A stretch of DNA of 26,494 nucleotides from Beroe ovata (Eukaryota > Ctenophora > Nuda > Beroida > Beroidae), in NCBI GenBank assembly GCA_946803715.1, contig CAMPET010000016.1, positions 561,036-587,529 of the forward strand, written 5' to 3'. This document shows positions 1-10,700 of the stretch, piece after piece. A model generated the notes under the pieces. That model was not told the origin of the DNA and made no database searches. It was given only the letters and a program-made list of their open reading frames with translations. Numbering within the stretch: the stretch's first letter is position 1; each line of letters opens with the position of its first letter. Both the position numbers and the translations under genes were made by a program.

Positions 1-186
1 TAGCAAAGGTCCCCAAAGTGAGGAAGCCTCTCAAGGTCAATGCCCTATAACTTCAGCAAATACTTCAGATCATCGGAAAGACCATACCATTCAAAACATA
101 TTATATCAATTATGCTGAGTAAACCCTCATTTAGGTGTTAATTGCTGACGTTGATCAGTTATTAACACAAAATTTTTAATCTAACA

Positions 187-1478
187 ATGAAACTTTTGGA
201 GAATGCCAACTTGGACTGCTTATCAGAGCTCATTCATACTTTGAGTTTGACCACTGGAAGCTGCAGATTACAATTAAAGTGAGTCGTTTTGCTTAATAGT
301 TAATTTGCCATGATTTCTCAGTTTAGGGACTGACTGTCCGGTGATATAACGACTTGCAAAACAAATCAATAAAATTTCAATTCCACAGGTTAGAAAGCTA
401 TAGCTGCAAAATGACTGGAGATGACAAAAAGCTATTGAGAAACATGACAAATGGTTCAGAAGATGCAGGTTGTCATTCTATGCCTTATAGTTAATGAGAA
501 GCTCTGAGATAATTAATCACCTCAACAAGAATCCCCCCTTTTCAATACTGTTCATATATGCTAGGTCTACAAGCTCTGTCCCCACCCTCTCTTGGGTATG
601 GTTTCCCATCGCCAACCACAAGCACTGGACAATTACAGGATGCCTGTTCAACTAGGACTTTTCACTGTCTAGTTTCTGCGCTTAATGCCAGTTTCAGGCC
701 TGACTATGACTTTAGGTAGTGCAGATTGTTCAACTCAACTCAGTATATTTCAATTCAATTATGTGCCCAGACATTTCACCAGATATTGACCAGTTTAAAT
801 GTAGCGATACTTCAGCCATGCAAAGTCAGAAGAGTTCTCCAGGATTCCCAACCAGAACATTGTTACACAGGATATTCACAACATGTTTTACACCACACTT
901 GGTTAGTGTTTAGTCCATGTAATGATGAACAAAGTGATAATTACCATAGTATTATTATTCAATGTTGTCATAGACCTTTACATCTCTTTAACATACCCTT
1001 TTGTGCATTTGCAACTCAATGGCGGTGGTATTTATTGGCAGTCATCCAATACTTATTTCGTGCTGTACGTGAATTTGTGTCCTGCATTTCATTTCGTGCT
1101 ATGCTAAGATATAAACATAGGTTCAACTTCCGCAAGGATTTTTATGATCAAACAACAAGTTTGCTCAGTAGATGACCGCTATTCTGATGATATTATCCTC
1201 TCACATTGGACAATAGAGTGAATGTGAAGAGGTGATTAGAAACACAAAGATATCTTATCTGGCACCGGTTACGATGTTTATACTGTTTTTGTGACCTGTC
1301 ATCACCTTCATAAAGTTTGCTGTTCGAACTGCTGTTATTTGCTGGTACTATCGTAGGGGGTCAGTTCTGACGAAGGAGAGGTTTAACATGATACTCCGAA
1401 ATTAGGATAATGACTTGAATCTCAACTGGATATATTGAGGTTCTAGTTCACCATAACATTGCCAGGGCTCATGAACAG

Positions 1479-1510
<32 letters not shown>

Positions 1511-2987
1511 NCGAATGCCACATACTACGCAGTATGCATACACTTGTGACTAGAAAAGTGAGCAATATAGGTATACACTCGTTCAATTGAGACATCATAA
1601 GCAAACTGAGTTCCTTGTAGAGCTTCATATGAAATGCATGACATTTCAATTAATCAACACAACGCCATCACTCACTACATACTACATGTCAATACACATC
1701 ATGTCACATGTGACCACACATCATGTCACATGTGAATAAATATCACAAGGTAACTCGCTACACAAAAAGGTCACTCATGACTCAATGTGACAAAATTAGT
1801 CATTAGAAAAGGTCCGAGATTCATAGAATCCGATAGTGATGCTGTCGGAAGGAGGCAGTGTTGTTTTTTGTGTCTGTACAAACGGGTCTGTGTGTGTATA
1901 TGTTTGTATGTGTGTGTGCGTGTGTTTCTTGTATATTATAGGTGCACTCCATTGAAGTTATAGCATCGCTGAAGGCTCAGCCATGTATCCTGATCTACCA
2001 AAATTGTGTTACCATAACAACACGAAACCTAATTATTTTGGTATTTATCATCCTAGAGACCTAAGTGCGCTATAAATGGTGTGTGTTGTACAATGTGTAT
2101 TCAATTTTCTCTGTGGTTCTCTCATTACAATTACCTGTACACTGTACTCAGTGTGAAACGTATAGTACTCACCCAGAGCCAAGAGGAGTATACAGTGTGG
2201 TCATTATATCATCGCTGTTAGTATAGGGACTGGTATACTGTACAGTGTACATTGTGGTTAGTACATTGCCTTCAGTGTCACTACACACATATCATACGTG
2301 CATTAAACATAACCTTACAATAAGTAGACGCACACACTCACATGCCAACTTCTATATAATATCGGTTACCCGACTATGGAAGTTGAGGTATGCTCTGATG
2401 AGTGATGAGCTGTCTGTCAATGAGCTGTCTGTCAATGAGGTGTCTGTCAATGAGCTGTCTGTCAATGAGCTGTATGTCAATGAGCTGTCTGTCAATGATC
2501 TTGTGCCCAGCTTCCAATGATCTGTATGCAAAGAAGAGACCAACCAGTCTTCTCGGCCATGGGAATTCTTTCCTAGATTTTGAGAAAAACTTGCAAGTCT
2601 TTCTTTATACGGGCCCATGACATCTGTTTCAAACATCGTGTTACTCCACTATAAATCAGGTGACAGCTTCTGTGACATAAAGGAACACATGTGGAACACC
2701 ATAGACAAGGAGATAGCTCTCAATCAGTGCTCCTTCTACAGGTCAAATCCTTTTCCTTTTGCCTTCGCTTTCGATTTCGTGTTAGAAGCTTAATTATTTT
2801 TCAATTTTTACACTTTTCTTGGCATTTTAGTATAAGAGAAGGTTCAACTTTTCACTGACATTACTTATCACAGGTACAATGCTGATCTGGATTCTGATCC
2901 GTATGGTGAATCACTGTGGTATTTCAACTATTTCTTCTACAACAAGCGCATGAAGCGACTTCTCTTCTTTAGCTGTCAAGCTCAACC
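187..2987 (+). CDS. MAF1: MAF1 homologue, RNA polymerase III repressor (partial model)
   Basis: MAF1 is a conserved nuclear/cytoplasmic phosphoprotein that binds RNA polymerase III and represses tRNA and 5S transcription under stress or low TOR signalling. Exons seen: 187-278, 389-468, 565-715, 2660-2741 and 2874-2987, all with GT/AG borders and compatible phases except across the long third gap. Exon 1 starts with MKLLEN, as in animal MAF1. Exon 2 has the ESYSCKM-GDDK block, exon 3 ends in ASFRPDYDF, and the last two exons carry [15 protein letters not shown] and [18 protein letters not shown], the family's most conserved segment. The jump from 715 (phase 2) to 2660 (phase 1) needs an unseen exon of about 27 codons, corresponding to the human EFSREPSLSWVVNAV region. 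The acidic C-terminal exon after the donor at 2988 was also not located. Start chosen by family match. Confidence 0.93.
1481..1511. repeat. (TG)n microsatellite ending in an n
   Basis: About 15 TG dinucleotides followed directly by an undetermined base at 1511. It lies in the MAF1 interval where one expected coding exon is missing, so the assembly may be collapsed or broken here. Confidence 0.95.
2407..2496. repeat. 15-bp minisatellite, six copies
   Basis: Six head-to-tail copies of a 15-bp unit (GAGCTGTCTGTCAAT consensus, with single substitutions in copies 3 and 5). The period is a multiple of three, so all frames stay open and a spurious ELSVN-type repeat can be translated. It sits inside a MAF1 intron and is taken as non-coding. 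Confidence 0.93.
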
Positions 2988-3337
2988 GTAAGTATGCGCA
3001 GTTCACTTACACAGACTTATGCGTCATTCACAGTTCACATTTCATCACAATTCATCACAATTGAAAATCAGTGAAATATCCACAATATGTGATCAGTCAC
3101 ATCTTACAATGTGTATCGAGAGAGACAGTAACGATTTGAAATGACAGTTAAAACCAAGAGGTGACTGCATATTATGACACGATAGCGTGACAGCATGATT
3201 GACTGTCAGTGTGTCACATCTGTGATCATGAGTTGTGACACTGTGACACAGACAGAAGAAGGCTGTTCTATTTGTCTATATTGCGTACCCACTTGCAATT
3301 TGTATCCTGCTCAAGTACAACTCTATTTTTGATCGTG

Positions 3338-4498
3338 ATGCCCGCCTCGGACCCAAGTGTCATCATGTTGCTAACAATCATGTTGCTACCAACATCATTA
3401 CCCCTCGGCACTCCCGAGACACAAGACACACCCAGTTCTTGTAACATGAAAATACAGTGGGAACCTCTGCCCTTCTCCAACGCTGCTGCGTGCCTCCAAT
3501 TTATCATCTGGTTGCTGCTAATTGTAGCGGTCCTGTATTGTATATGGTTCTATGTAGCTGCTATTGAGGGAAGGATCGGCGAGAGAAACGAATACGAGGC
3601 TTTGAAACAGAAATTTGCAGCGTCACAGAAGCTGCTCTGTGAGAAGGGAAGGATGGTAAACTCCATGAAGTGTGAGGTGGAGGAGATAAGGAAGGAGAGT
3701 GAGCAGAGAGCAACTGAGAGGGCAGATGAGTTGCGTGTCCTCGAACAGGAGAAGAATGAATTATTGGAGAGACATTCGCTGCAGATCAAGAAGTTGGAGC
3801 GGGAAGTTGAACAGAAAATGTTGGGGGAGAGAGAGTCGCAAATCAGGACGCTAAGAGAGGGGTATGAAGATAGGATGACGCAGATGGAGAGGGAATTTGA
3901 GGACAAATATCGGGACACAATAGCTGAATTGACTGCTCAGGTTTTCAATGGAGGATTCCGTGTAGACGCAGCTGCGTCAAGTGAAGCTGATCATACGGTG
4001 GGTAGGGGAGTTGTTGTCGACGAAGTTCTGACTGAGGAAAACGCGACTGAGGAGATTGAAGTTAACAGCGTGGTTGTTGCTGAGCAACCCTACTTTAACA
4101 GCAACATGTCACCACTATGCGGTGATAACATCATCACTGAAATGACGCAAAGACACAGAATTGTCAGCTCAGACGCAGTGCGGCATCTCAGACTGGCTGT
4201 CAGGACATTCCATATTGGTGATAGAGTCCTTGTTGTACAGCATCCTGGCACAAAACATTTCATTGTGGCAAATTCATCGCCATTTGAACCAAAGTGCTTT
4301 GTCTCTGGTAGTAGTGTGCGCGCGATTAGACCTGGCACAGTTTACTGTCTGGCAGTTATCAAGAATTGGGTGCTTGCCCAAACGAAAATCGATTTGCCAG
4401 AGTTTTTGTTGAAGGAAGGAGAGAAGTTTTATGTTGTGGATGTGGACCTTTTTCCACATCCTGACCCTTCTCATTTCCAACTAGCAATTGAACAATGA
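3338..4498 (+). CDS. Single-exon membrane protein with coiled coil and C-terminal FIP200/ATG11-type claw domain
   Basis: Open frame of 386 codons from the first ATG (3338); the frame is open upstream to 3272 but without an ATG. Residues about 8-23 are hydrophobic (signal peptide or first anchor). Residues about 52-75 form a clear transmembrane helix (FIIWLLLIVAVLYCIWFYV). Residues about 80-200 are highly charged, Glu/Lys/Arg-rich coiled coil, followed by an acidic linker. Residues about 285-375 resemble the C-terminal claw of RB1CC1/FIP200 and ATG11: a FHIGDRVLVVQHPG strand (FIP200 has FNVGDLVLLI), a PKCFVSGSSV segment, then VYCLAVIKNWVLAQ and EGEKFYVVDVDLF (FIP200 has GTKFYRVKAVSW). In FIP200 the claw binds FIR motifs of autophagy receptors. 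FIP200 is about 1600 residues and soluble, so this short membrane-anchored form is unusual. It lies just downstream of MAF1 on the same strand. Claw assignment is by pattern only; an end exon of a larger gene cannot be excluded. Confidence 0.75.
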   Translation: MPASDPSVIMLLTIMLLPTSLPLGTPETQDTPSSCNMKIQWEPLPFSNAAACLQFIIWLLLIVAVLYCIWFYVAAIEGRIGERNEYEALKQKFAASQKLLCEKGRMVNSMKCEVEEIRKESEQRATERADELRVLEQEKNELLERHSLQIKKLEREVEQKMLGERESQIRTLREGYEDRMTQMEREFEDKYRDTIAELTAQVFNGGFRVDAAASSEADHTVGRGVVVDEVLTEENATEEIEVNSVVVAEQPYFNSNMSPLCGDNIITEMTQRHRIVSSDAVRHLRLAVRTFHIGDRVLVVQHPGTKHFIVANSSPFEPKCFVSGSSVRAIRPGTVYCLAVIKNWVLAQTKIDLPEFLLKEGEKFYVVDVDLFPHPDPSHFQLAIEQ

Positions 4499-4734
4499 TT
4501 AAGAGACGAGAGTGGTTTTCGACGATATTTTGAGAGACTTCCTTAGTTTAGAATTGCCTTTTTTCCCGAATGTCGATGATCATTATCGTTTTATTGCACA
4601 CTTATGTCACCTGAACCTTGAATTTTTACTTATCACAACTCACTCCTTTCAACCTATGAAATCAAGTGTGAATGTCACCTATCGTCATGACACTATTCAT
4701 CCGTGATGTGTCATTGACAAGATCAAATACTGTT

Positions 4735-4850
4735 ACGGTGACGGTGACACCCCATTCCCATAGTCACAGTGACGGTGTCACCCTATTCCCCCATAGTAAC
4801 GGTAACGGTGACACCCCATTCCCCCATAGTAACGGTGACGGTGTCAACCC
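4735..4850. repeat. Degenerate tandem repeat of about 38-42 bp, about three copies, ending at an n
   Basis: Units alternate GTAACGGTGACGGTG-like runs with ACCCCATTCCCCCATA. Each unit ends in a partly self-complementary GGTGACACC or GGTGTCACC. The array stops at the undetermined base 4851, so its copy number is uncertain. Confidence 0.85.
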
Positions 4851-4889
4851 NTGCCATGTACTACAGTGGACCCGATATGAGTAGCTGCA

Positions 4890-5140
4890 GTGATTCCGAC
4901 ATACGTCACCAGTGAGTCGTTATAAGTGACGTCAGTCATTATTTGTGACGCATCAACTTTCTCACGGTCCAAATTTCGTTTAGAAGTTTCTTTGCCTATT
5001 GTGTTATGCAACACAATATTGCCCGTGTTTGTTTACATCGTAATTAGATTAGCGTTTCTATTTAAGGCATTCTTGGGTAGATTGTTCTAGAACGAATTAT
5101 GCTGAGTAACAAAGCTGAGTAACAAAGCTGAGTGAAAATC
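4890..5140. promoter_or_regulatory. Cluster of CRE/AP-1-like sites
   Basis: A perfect CRE octamer TGACGTCA lies at 4927-4934, flanked by related ACGTCA, TGAGTC and GTGACGC half-sites within 60 bp. Three direct copies of GCTGAGTRA follow at about 5102-5134. No gene start was found beside it, so a role as an enhancer or promoter is only an inference. Confidence 0.3.
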
Positions 5141-6457
5141 TAGTTAGTTAGATAGAGTAAATTTATCTGAACGTCGATTGACCAATACAAAACTGTGACG
5201 ACTAACCTATTTATGCCATTGAATTATTTTCATGGCCAAATGCTACCCTATAAAATGGCATAGCATTGAACTTTTTGTTTAGGACTTGTTTCCATAGAAC
5301 AATAATACCTTGCACAGTGTACAAACGAGACCATACCGCTGGGAAAACGAGTCTCTCCCTTGATTCGATTTTACAACAATTACGCACATCATGAAATTTT
5401 AACACCCTTATCTGTACTGCACCATCTGTTGCCCTCTGCACACTGCACACATAATAACACACACACATGCATGTTATTGAGCAGCTGTAACATAGAATCT
5501 CATTGAGCATTACCTGTGTTTTCAAGGTGCTCGCACTCGATTTGTAATCAGGTATTCATGTTCTGATCATGGCCTAGGTAGTATCCAATAAAACCTAGGT
5601 CTCATCCAATAGAACCATGTGAAATGAAGTGAAAGATGTGGGTGGGTGCAATGTGCATGCACCATTTCATGTCAAATCAGTAAAGCTAAGGTTTCTTTAA
5701 TGATTGCATGAAATGAATTCGGAATTCGGATACTTTTACGAATCGGAAATCCAAAGTTCACATTTGGAAAAAAAATTTTCCTCAAAAAGTAATAGTCGTA
5801 TGTTTGAGATGTTAACCTTGGTTTTGATCGGCAATGGTCCAGCCTATACAGCTGTTGTGTACATCTGTAGCCTGATTTTTAGTAACAAGTCCGTATATTA
5901 TCCACCAGAATTTGTTCAAACTTGTCTTCAGCCGCTCTCTACGGAGAGATGTAGTGAGTGTCATCGCGAAGGTGTCAATGTTACATGAAGGGGAGTTATT
6001 TCGGATATAAATGATCTAGATACTATGAGAAAAAATTGCCACTTGCCACCACACCTTAATCTAAGGATTCACGGCAGCACTGGTCAGTGGTCTCTGTTGA
6101 GGGGCTAGGAGAAGATGCTCGCGGTATTTTGCCAAAAGAATGTACCTGTGTCACAAAACAAAACGTCTCTGTACTTTTTTGTTAGGCGCGATGAAGAAAG
6201 TTAGGATTATCGAACTTGAAAAGATAATGCGTGCGGCGCGCACGTATGTTACAATGAAACAAACAAAATTTCAATCGAATTCGAAATGACCGATTCTTTT
6301 TGACTGTCATAGATATTGGGACGTGGGTTAGGCCCTAGGGTAAATAGGACCCTATTGAGTGATCATTGCTTAACAATGAATCTTTGCATTCACTCATTAC
6401 AATATCAGTATTGAAGGTGACCTGTTTCAGATGGGAGGATGTGAATTAAACAGCGGG

Positions 6458-6567
6458 TTAATTCATCAGTGCAATGGAAATGACCTCTCCATCATCAGTC
6501 TCAACACGTGTCAGCAAGTTCTCTTCAAAACAGTTATATTCTCCCATAAGGACTGTGGACTTCCAGC
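6458..6567 (-). CDS. Possible terminal exon of an unrecognised gene
   Basis: On the minus strand a T-rich tract ending in CGATATAG precedes a 36-codon open segment closing with TAA at 6460-6458. The peptide (core MGEYNCFEENLLTRVETDDG, then EVISIALMN) is charged and protein-like, unlike the poly-Phe/Ile shadow frames nearby. No matching upstream exon was found between it and the end of the kinesin-like gene at 7721, and no family was recognised. It could be chance. Confidence 0.25.
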
Positions 6568-7700
6568 CTATATCGAATAAAAATATAATATTTTGAAATA
6601 AAGACATTTTTATTACATCAATTCGATTAAAAATATACAAAATTGTTCTATTTTAACTATTATCTTTCTATATTTACATCAATATGGGTGGTGCCCTATT
6701 CAATGGCATGGACTGTCAACCCGGATTTACTTTATCTTAGTGCAAGTCTTTAATCACATGAGGGAATGTTCACATATTACGTAATCAGCCGAGGAGGGTT
6801 TCTGACTGATATTGTGAAAGAAACACTGACTGTAAATTTGGTTAAAGAGGGGGTTTGTTATGGGCTTGACCTTGATTGCGTAATTTGTGACGTTATCCAT
6901 CATCCATTATGTATAATCATGTTTTAACTCTAATAAATAGTTCAGTAATTGCAATAATAGTAATTTTCCAATTTCCAATTCTAATTTCATCATGAAAGAA
7001 TCGAGTGTGTGCTATATTTCAGTGGAGTGTTCGGTGTACCTTACACCGACCTTCCAGCCAGCACGTGATGTGATAATTTGGAGCTTGGGGTTCAATTATA
7101 CTTATTATTGCTCACTCCGAGTTTGTTTCGACTGAACCCCCTCGACTTCAATATGCCGAATGTAGCTCCAGGTTTTCAATTTTCATATCTTGACTGTAAT
7201 GTGTCTCCCATTATCGAATAGATTTACTTATAGCTCAAAGAAATATGATTGCTTTTTTAGATATGCATGATAACAGTGAAAATTGTTGAGTATTTTCTTA
7301 TGAGTATTTTCTACTTCGAATCCATAATGGAAATTGAAAGTGTAAACATTTCCCAAATAACACGCCGGAAAATATATCTCAAGAACCAGTTTTTCTCATA
7401 TTTGTGTTTCGTTTTTTTCCTTGTATTTCTCAATTATCCACATTTATTTACTTCAAACTAATAATTCTGGGTTGTTATTGCATTAAAACGAATTATTTCG
7501 AAGATAACTGTAATAAATTAAATAGCAAATTTATAAACATCTTAAACAGCATCCAAATGAATATCCCATGCAAGTTTTACACTTAGTTTCAAATAAATTT
7601 AGTTCGTTCAATTTTGATTTTTGATCAGCATTTCCAGGTATCATCCGAGAGAAATTGGGCGAATCCTGATATGTAATTTGTTTATCTTAGAACTTTGCCA
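6568..7700. other. AT-rich intergenic region, no supportable gene
   Basis: Strongly AT-rich. Short open frames (for example 6991-7134 plus and 7267-7461 plus) are rich in Phe, Ile, Tyr and Asn as expected from base composition and show no domain. It forms the 3' flank of the minus-strand kinesin-like gene. Confidence 0.6.
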
Positions 7701-7701
7701 A

Positions 7702-7707
7702 TTTATT
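7702..7707 (-). terminator. AATAAA polyadenylation signal of the kinesin-like gene
   Basis: On the minus strand AATAAA begins about 14 nt after the TGA stop at 7723-7721, giving a very short 3' UTR if used. Confidence 0.55.
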
Positions 7708-7720
7708 ATTTAAGCTTATG

Positions 7721-10700
7721 TCAGCTTCGGAAGCTAAACAGTCCTTTCTTTTTCGTTTTCACAATCGGTTCATTTCCAAGGATATGAGATCCGTACTTGA
7801 GTAACCGTTGGTTCTCCGCACCAGAGGCTATGTTTGGCTTCAAGTTGATGTAAACAGTTATAGCACCATTTTTCTCTGAAAAGGATATGAAGTTGTTAAG
7901 AATGAAATTCAACGCGTTAAAATAATGTAGGATTTCACCCTACCCTTGCTGGCGGATTGAAAATCGCGCGCACCGANGTGATTTGTACCAAAGTGTACCA
8001 AATTCCATGATTTGGTACACTTGGTACACTTAGGTCCCTCTCTGAAACCGTTCGCGCGGTCGCACATACCACAGTAAGCTCTGATGGTGTCAAGGAGAAC
8101 GTTCGGTTGTGTCACTCTCGGTATTTTACCGCTGTCTCTAAACTGTTTCAGCGCTTCATTTGACTCGGTGTCAATACTTTCACATTCCAGGATAGATACA
8201 GACAAATCCTCTGCTACATCTCTCCGAAGTGTGAATTGGTGGAGCACTTGATCTGTACCATCTGGTATATCTGCCTGGATGGAACATTGGGTTAGCGAGA
8301 TGTGACCCCCTAGCATCATGTGACCCCCCAGCGTCATATGACCCCTGATCTCTTGGTTCACGTGACCCGTCGCAACATGTGACCCCTCGCAACTTGTGAT
8401 GAACTGTGATAGCTATGGAGTCACGTGACTGTCGAAACAGATCACATATACGATAACAGTGTGTGACGATCAGCTTTACAAGCTCGCTCAAGTGCTCCAA
8501 GTACAGTATAAAGCCAGTACTCACTCACAGGGTTCTATCCATTGTCTACTCTACTGAGTACTGCTACCATCACCATGTCAACTCAACCAATGTCCAAGTT
8601 TGAAGCTATGCTGGCGTCCTACCTCTACTCCTGCCAGTATGTCACCCCCACACTACCAACAACAACCCTGCCTGTTACCACCATGTGTTACCAGCCTCAG
8701 TTCTACCAGGTCATGTCTGACAACATTCCTGACAGTAGCTACTCTGCTTCATCTGTCAACCCTCCTAGCGCCACCACACCACTACCCTACTCCACTCTAC
8801 CCCAATGTCAGATCAGCAACTCCTACACGCCCCCCTCTACAACCCAGTTCCCCGCCCACATCAACATTCCATCATACCTCCACACTCCACCGCAGCACGC
8901 CCCACACACCGCTGGGAAAACACGCTCACTCAACAACCGAACTTCCTTCACGCCATCCCAAGTGCGAGCCCTGGAGGCTCAGTTCGCCATCTCACCCAGC
9001 ATTGACAAGGCGGCGAGGGTGAAACTTGCTCAGGAGATTGGTGTGAGTGAGGTGACAGTTAGAACGTGGTTCCAGAATACACGAGCTAGGAACAAGAGAA
9101 GAGAGGCGGTGGCTAAGCGAGCTGAGGTGGCAGCAGCCACCAGAACAGTGCCGCCACCAACACAGCTTTAGTTTGCATTTCTTATGATACACATTTTCTA
9201 AATATGATTTCTGAATATAATTGAATGTTATTTCCTATGATAATTGACATGTTATCTAATACTTGAATTCCTTTGATAATTTATAAGTTTTCCAGTACCC
9301 CTGAAAGAAGTTCGATTCCATCTGCCAAGTCTGAGATAGGTATTGCTGTCACTTTTCCCTCGCTGTTCGCAAACTCGCTCAGACCATCACACATCTGAAT
9401 GTAGTAAGTATTATCAAATGTCACACCCATAACTATAGCAGATATTCCTTTTGTTACGTTCTCATACGCAGTGCGCGCGCCCACCTGGTTTCTGAGGAAT
9501 GTTCCTACGGACACCGTTAGAATGTCTTCACTGTCTCTCATTTCCAGTAGCTGGGAATTGAGATAGGTTATCGGTTGGGCAATCGTTAGAATACTACCAA
9601 AGGCAGCACAGGAATTTCACAGCGTAACAGGAGTGTGTCATCACAATGATCAGATCAGATCACATGGTCACTCACATTCCCGATAAGATAGTAGATGAGT
9701 CCGTGCTCGTCTGTGTTGCCGTACAGTGTGAGACCCGAGTCCCCGAGCATTATCAGCAGGACTGAGCGACCCTCCTCCGACAGTCGCTTACTGATTGTAC
9801 TCACTACACCTCCCAACTGGGAAATCAATAGGAATGAGATGGAATTTCCTTGAACTGTAGTCTCAATTACTGAAATCTCAATAGAAGATTTCAATTACTG
9901 AAATGTCAATAAGAAGATTATAGTCTCAATTTAATCACGATTTAAGTAGTTTGTTCTTTATGGCAGGTACCTGTTTTTGTGGTGCAGTCAATGGAAGTAC
10001 GACGTCCAGGGTGAATGTCACTATGTTGCTGTTGTTATCGGTAACAATGATATCAGTGTTGTTAGTGTTGCTCGTGTGAGTTGTTAGTATCTGCTCCTTG
10101 GTTAGCGGTGGTAAGAGTCGTCCCATGACCACACACCTGTCCACCTGAAGACAGATGAGAATGTGACTTGAGAATGTGTTTCTATTGTATTCATCCCCAT
10201 AGCAACAAGGATTGAACACTTCACAACACACGGGTTGTGTGTATAATGTATACTCGTGTACTCTGCTCCCTGTATGTGTGTGTGTGTGTGTCAGATCAAA
10301 CTTCATACATTGTATTATAACTGTATGCATGTGTGTCTCATCATTAAAACTTGAATTGTATGTATGTGTGTATGTATGTACATTTGTGTTGAGTTGTGAC
10401 TGTGTTTGTTAACCGCTTCACACGGACACTATAGATATGTGATTAGGATGTGACTTGTTGCTGTGCTACCACCATGCTATAGATAATAGGTGAAAATGTT
10501 TGTGAATAAGCATGTGTTTGTGGTGCTTACTGCTTGTGTTTGTGTGTGTGTGTGTGTGACTGTGTGGCTGTGTGCTATATGCTCGTGATATTGGACTCAA
10601 ACGGAAAATTCATAATGTCACATCGGCTTATCATATTGAAAGAATGTAATCCATTCTCTCAATTAAAGAAGTCACATAGTCAGGATTCTCTGAAAAGAAT

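Larger units (their letters stand above)
4500..6457. other. Intergenic stretch without a supportable gene
   Basis: Two open frames of about 100 codons (5211-5525 minus, 5704-5988 plus) show no recognisable domain, no convincing splice context and no biased composition. The stretch holds the 4735-4850 minisatellite and a run of CRE/TRE-like sites near 4900-5140. Nothing else is evident. Confidence 0.6.

Noticed and set aside
719-1175. Overlapping plus-strand open frames of up to 149 codons after MAF1 exon 3
   Set aside because: Cys/His/Phe-rich composition, no domain, and they begin at the MAF1 donor; taken as intron. A faint resemblance to the missing MAF1 exon (near 1030-1070) did not fit the required phase.
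2995-3165. Open stretch that could be the terminal MAF1 exon
   Set aside because: Its best acceptor would leave an intron under 30 nt, and the peptide lacks the acidic MAF1 tail.
3550-3918. 122-codon minus-strand frame, Ser/Leu-rich
   Set aside because: Antisense shadow of the coiled-coil region of the claw-domain gene.
5211-5525. 104-codon minus-strand frame
   Set aside because: No splice context, domain or repeat support; composition is compatible with chance.
5704-5988. 94-codon plus-strand frame with a hydrophobic stretch
   Set aside because: No recognisable domain, no promoter or splice evidence.
8600-9022. 140-codon frame overlapping the homeobox gene
   Set aside because: Ser/Thr/Pro-rich +1 shadow of the real frame, losing the homeodomain.
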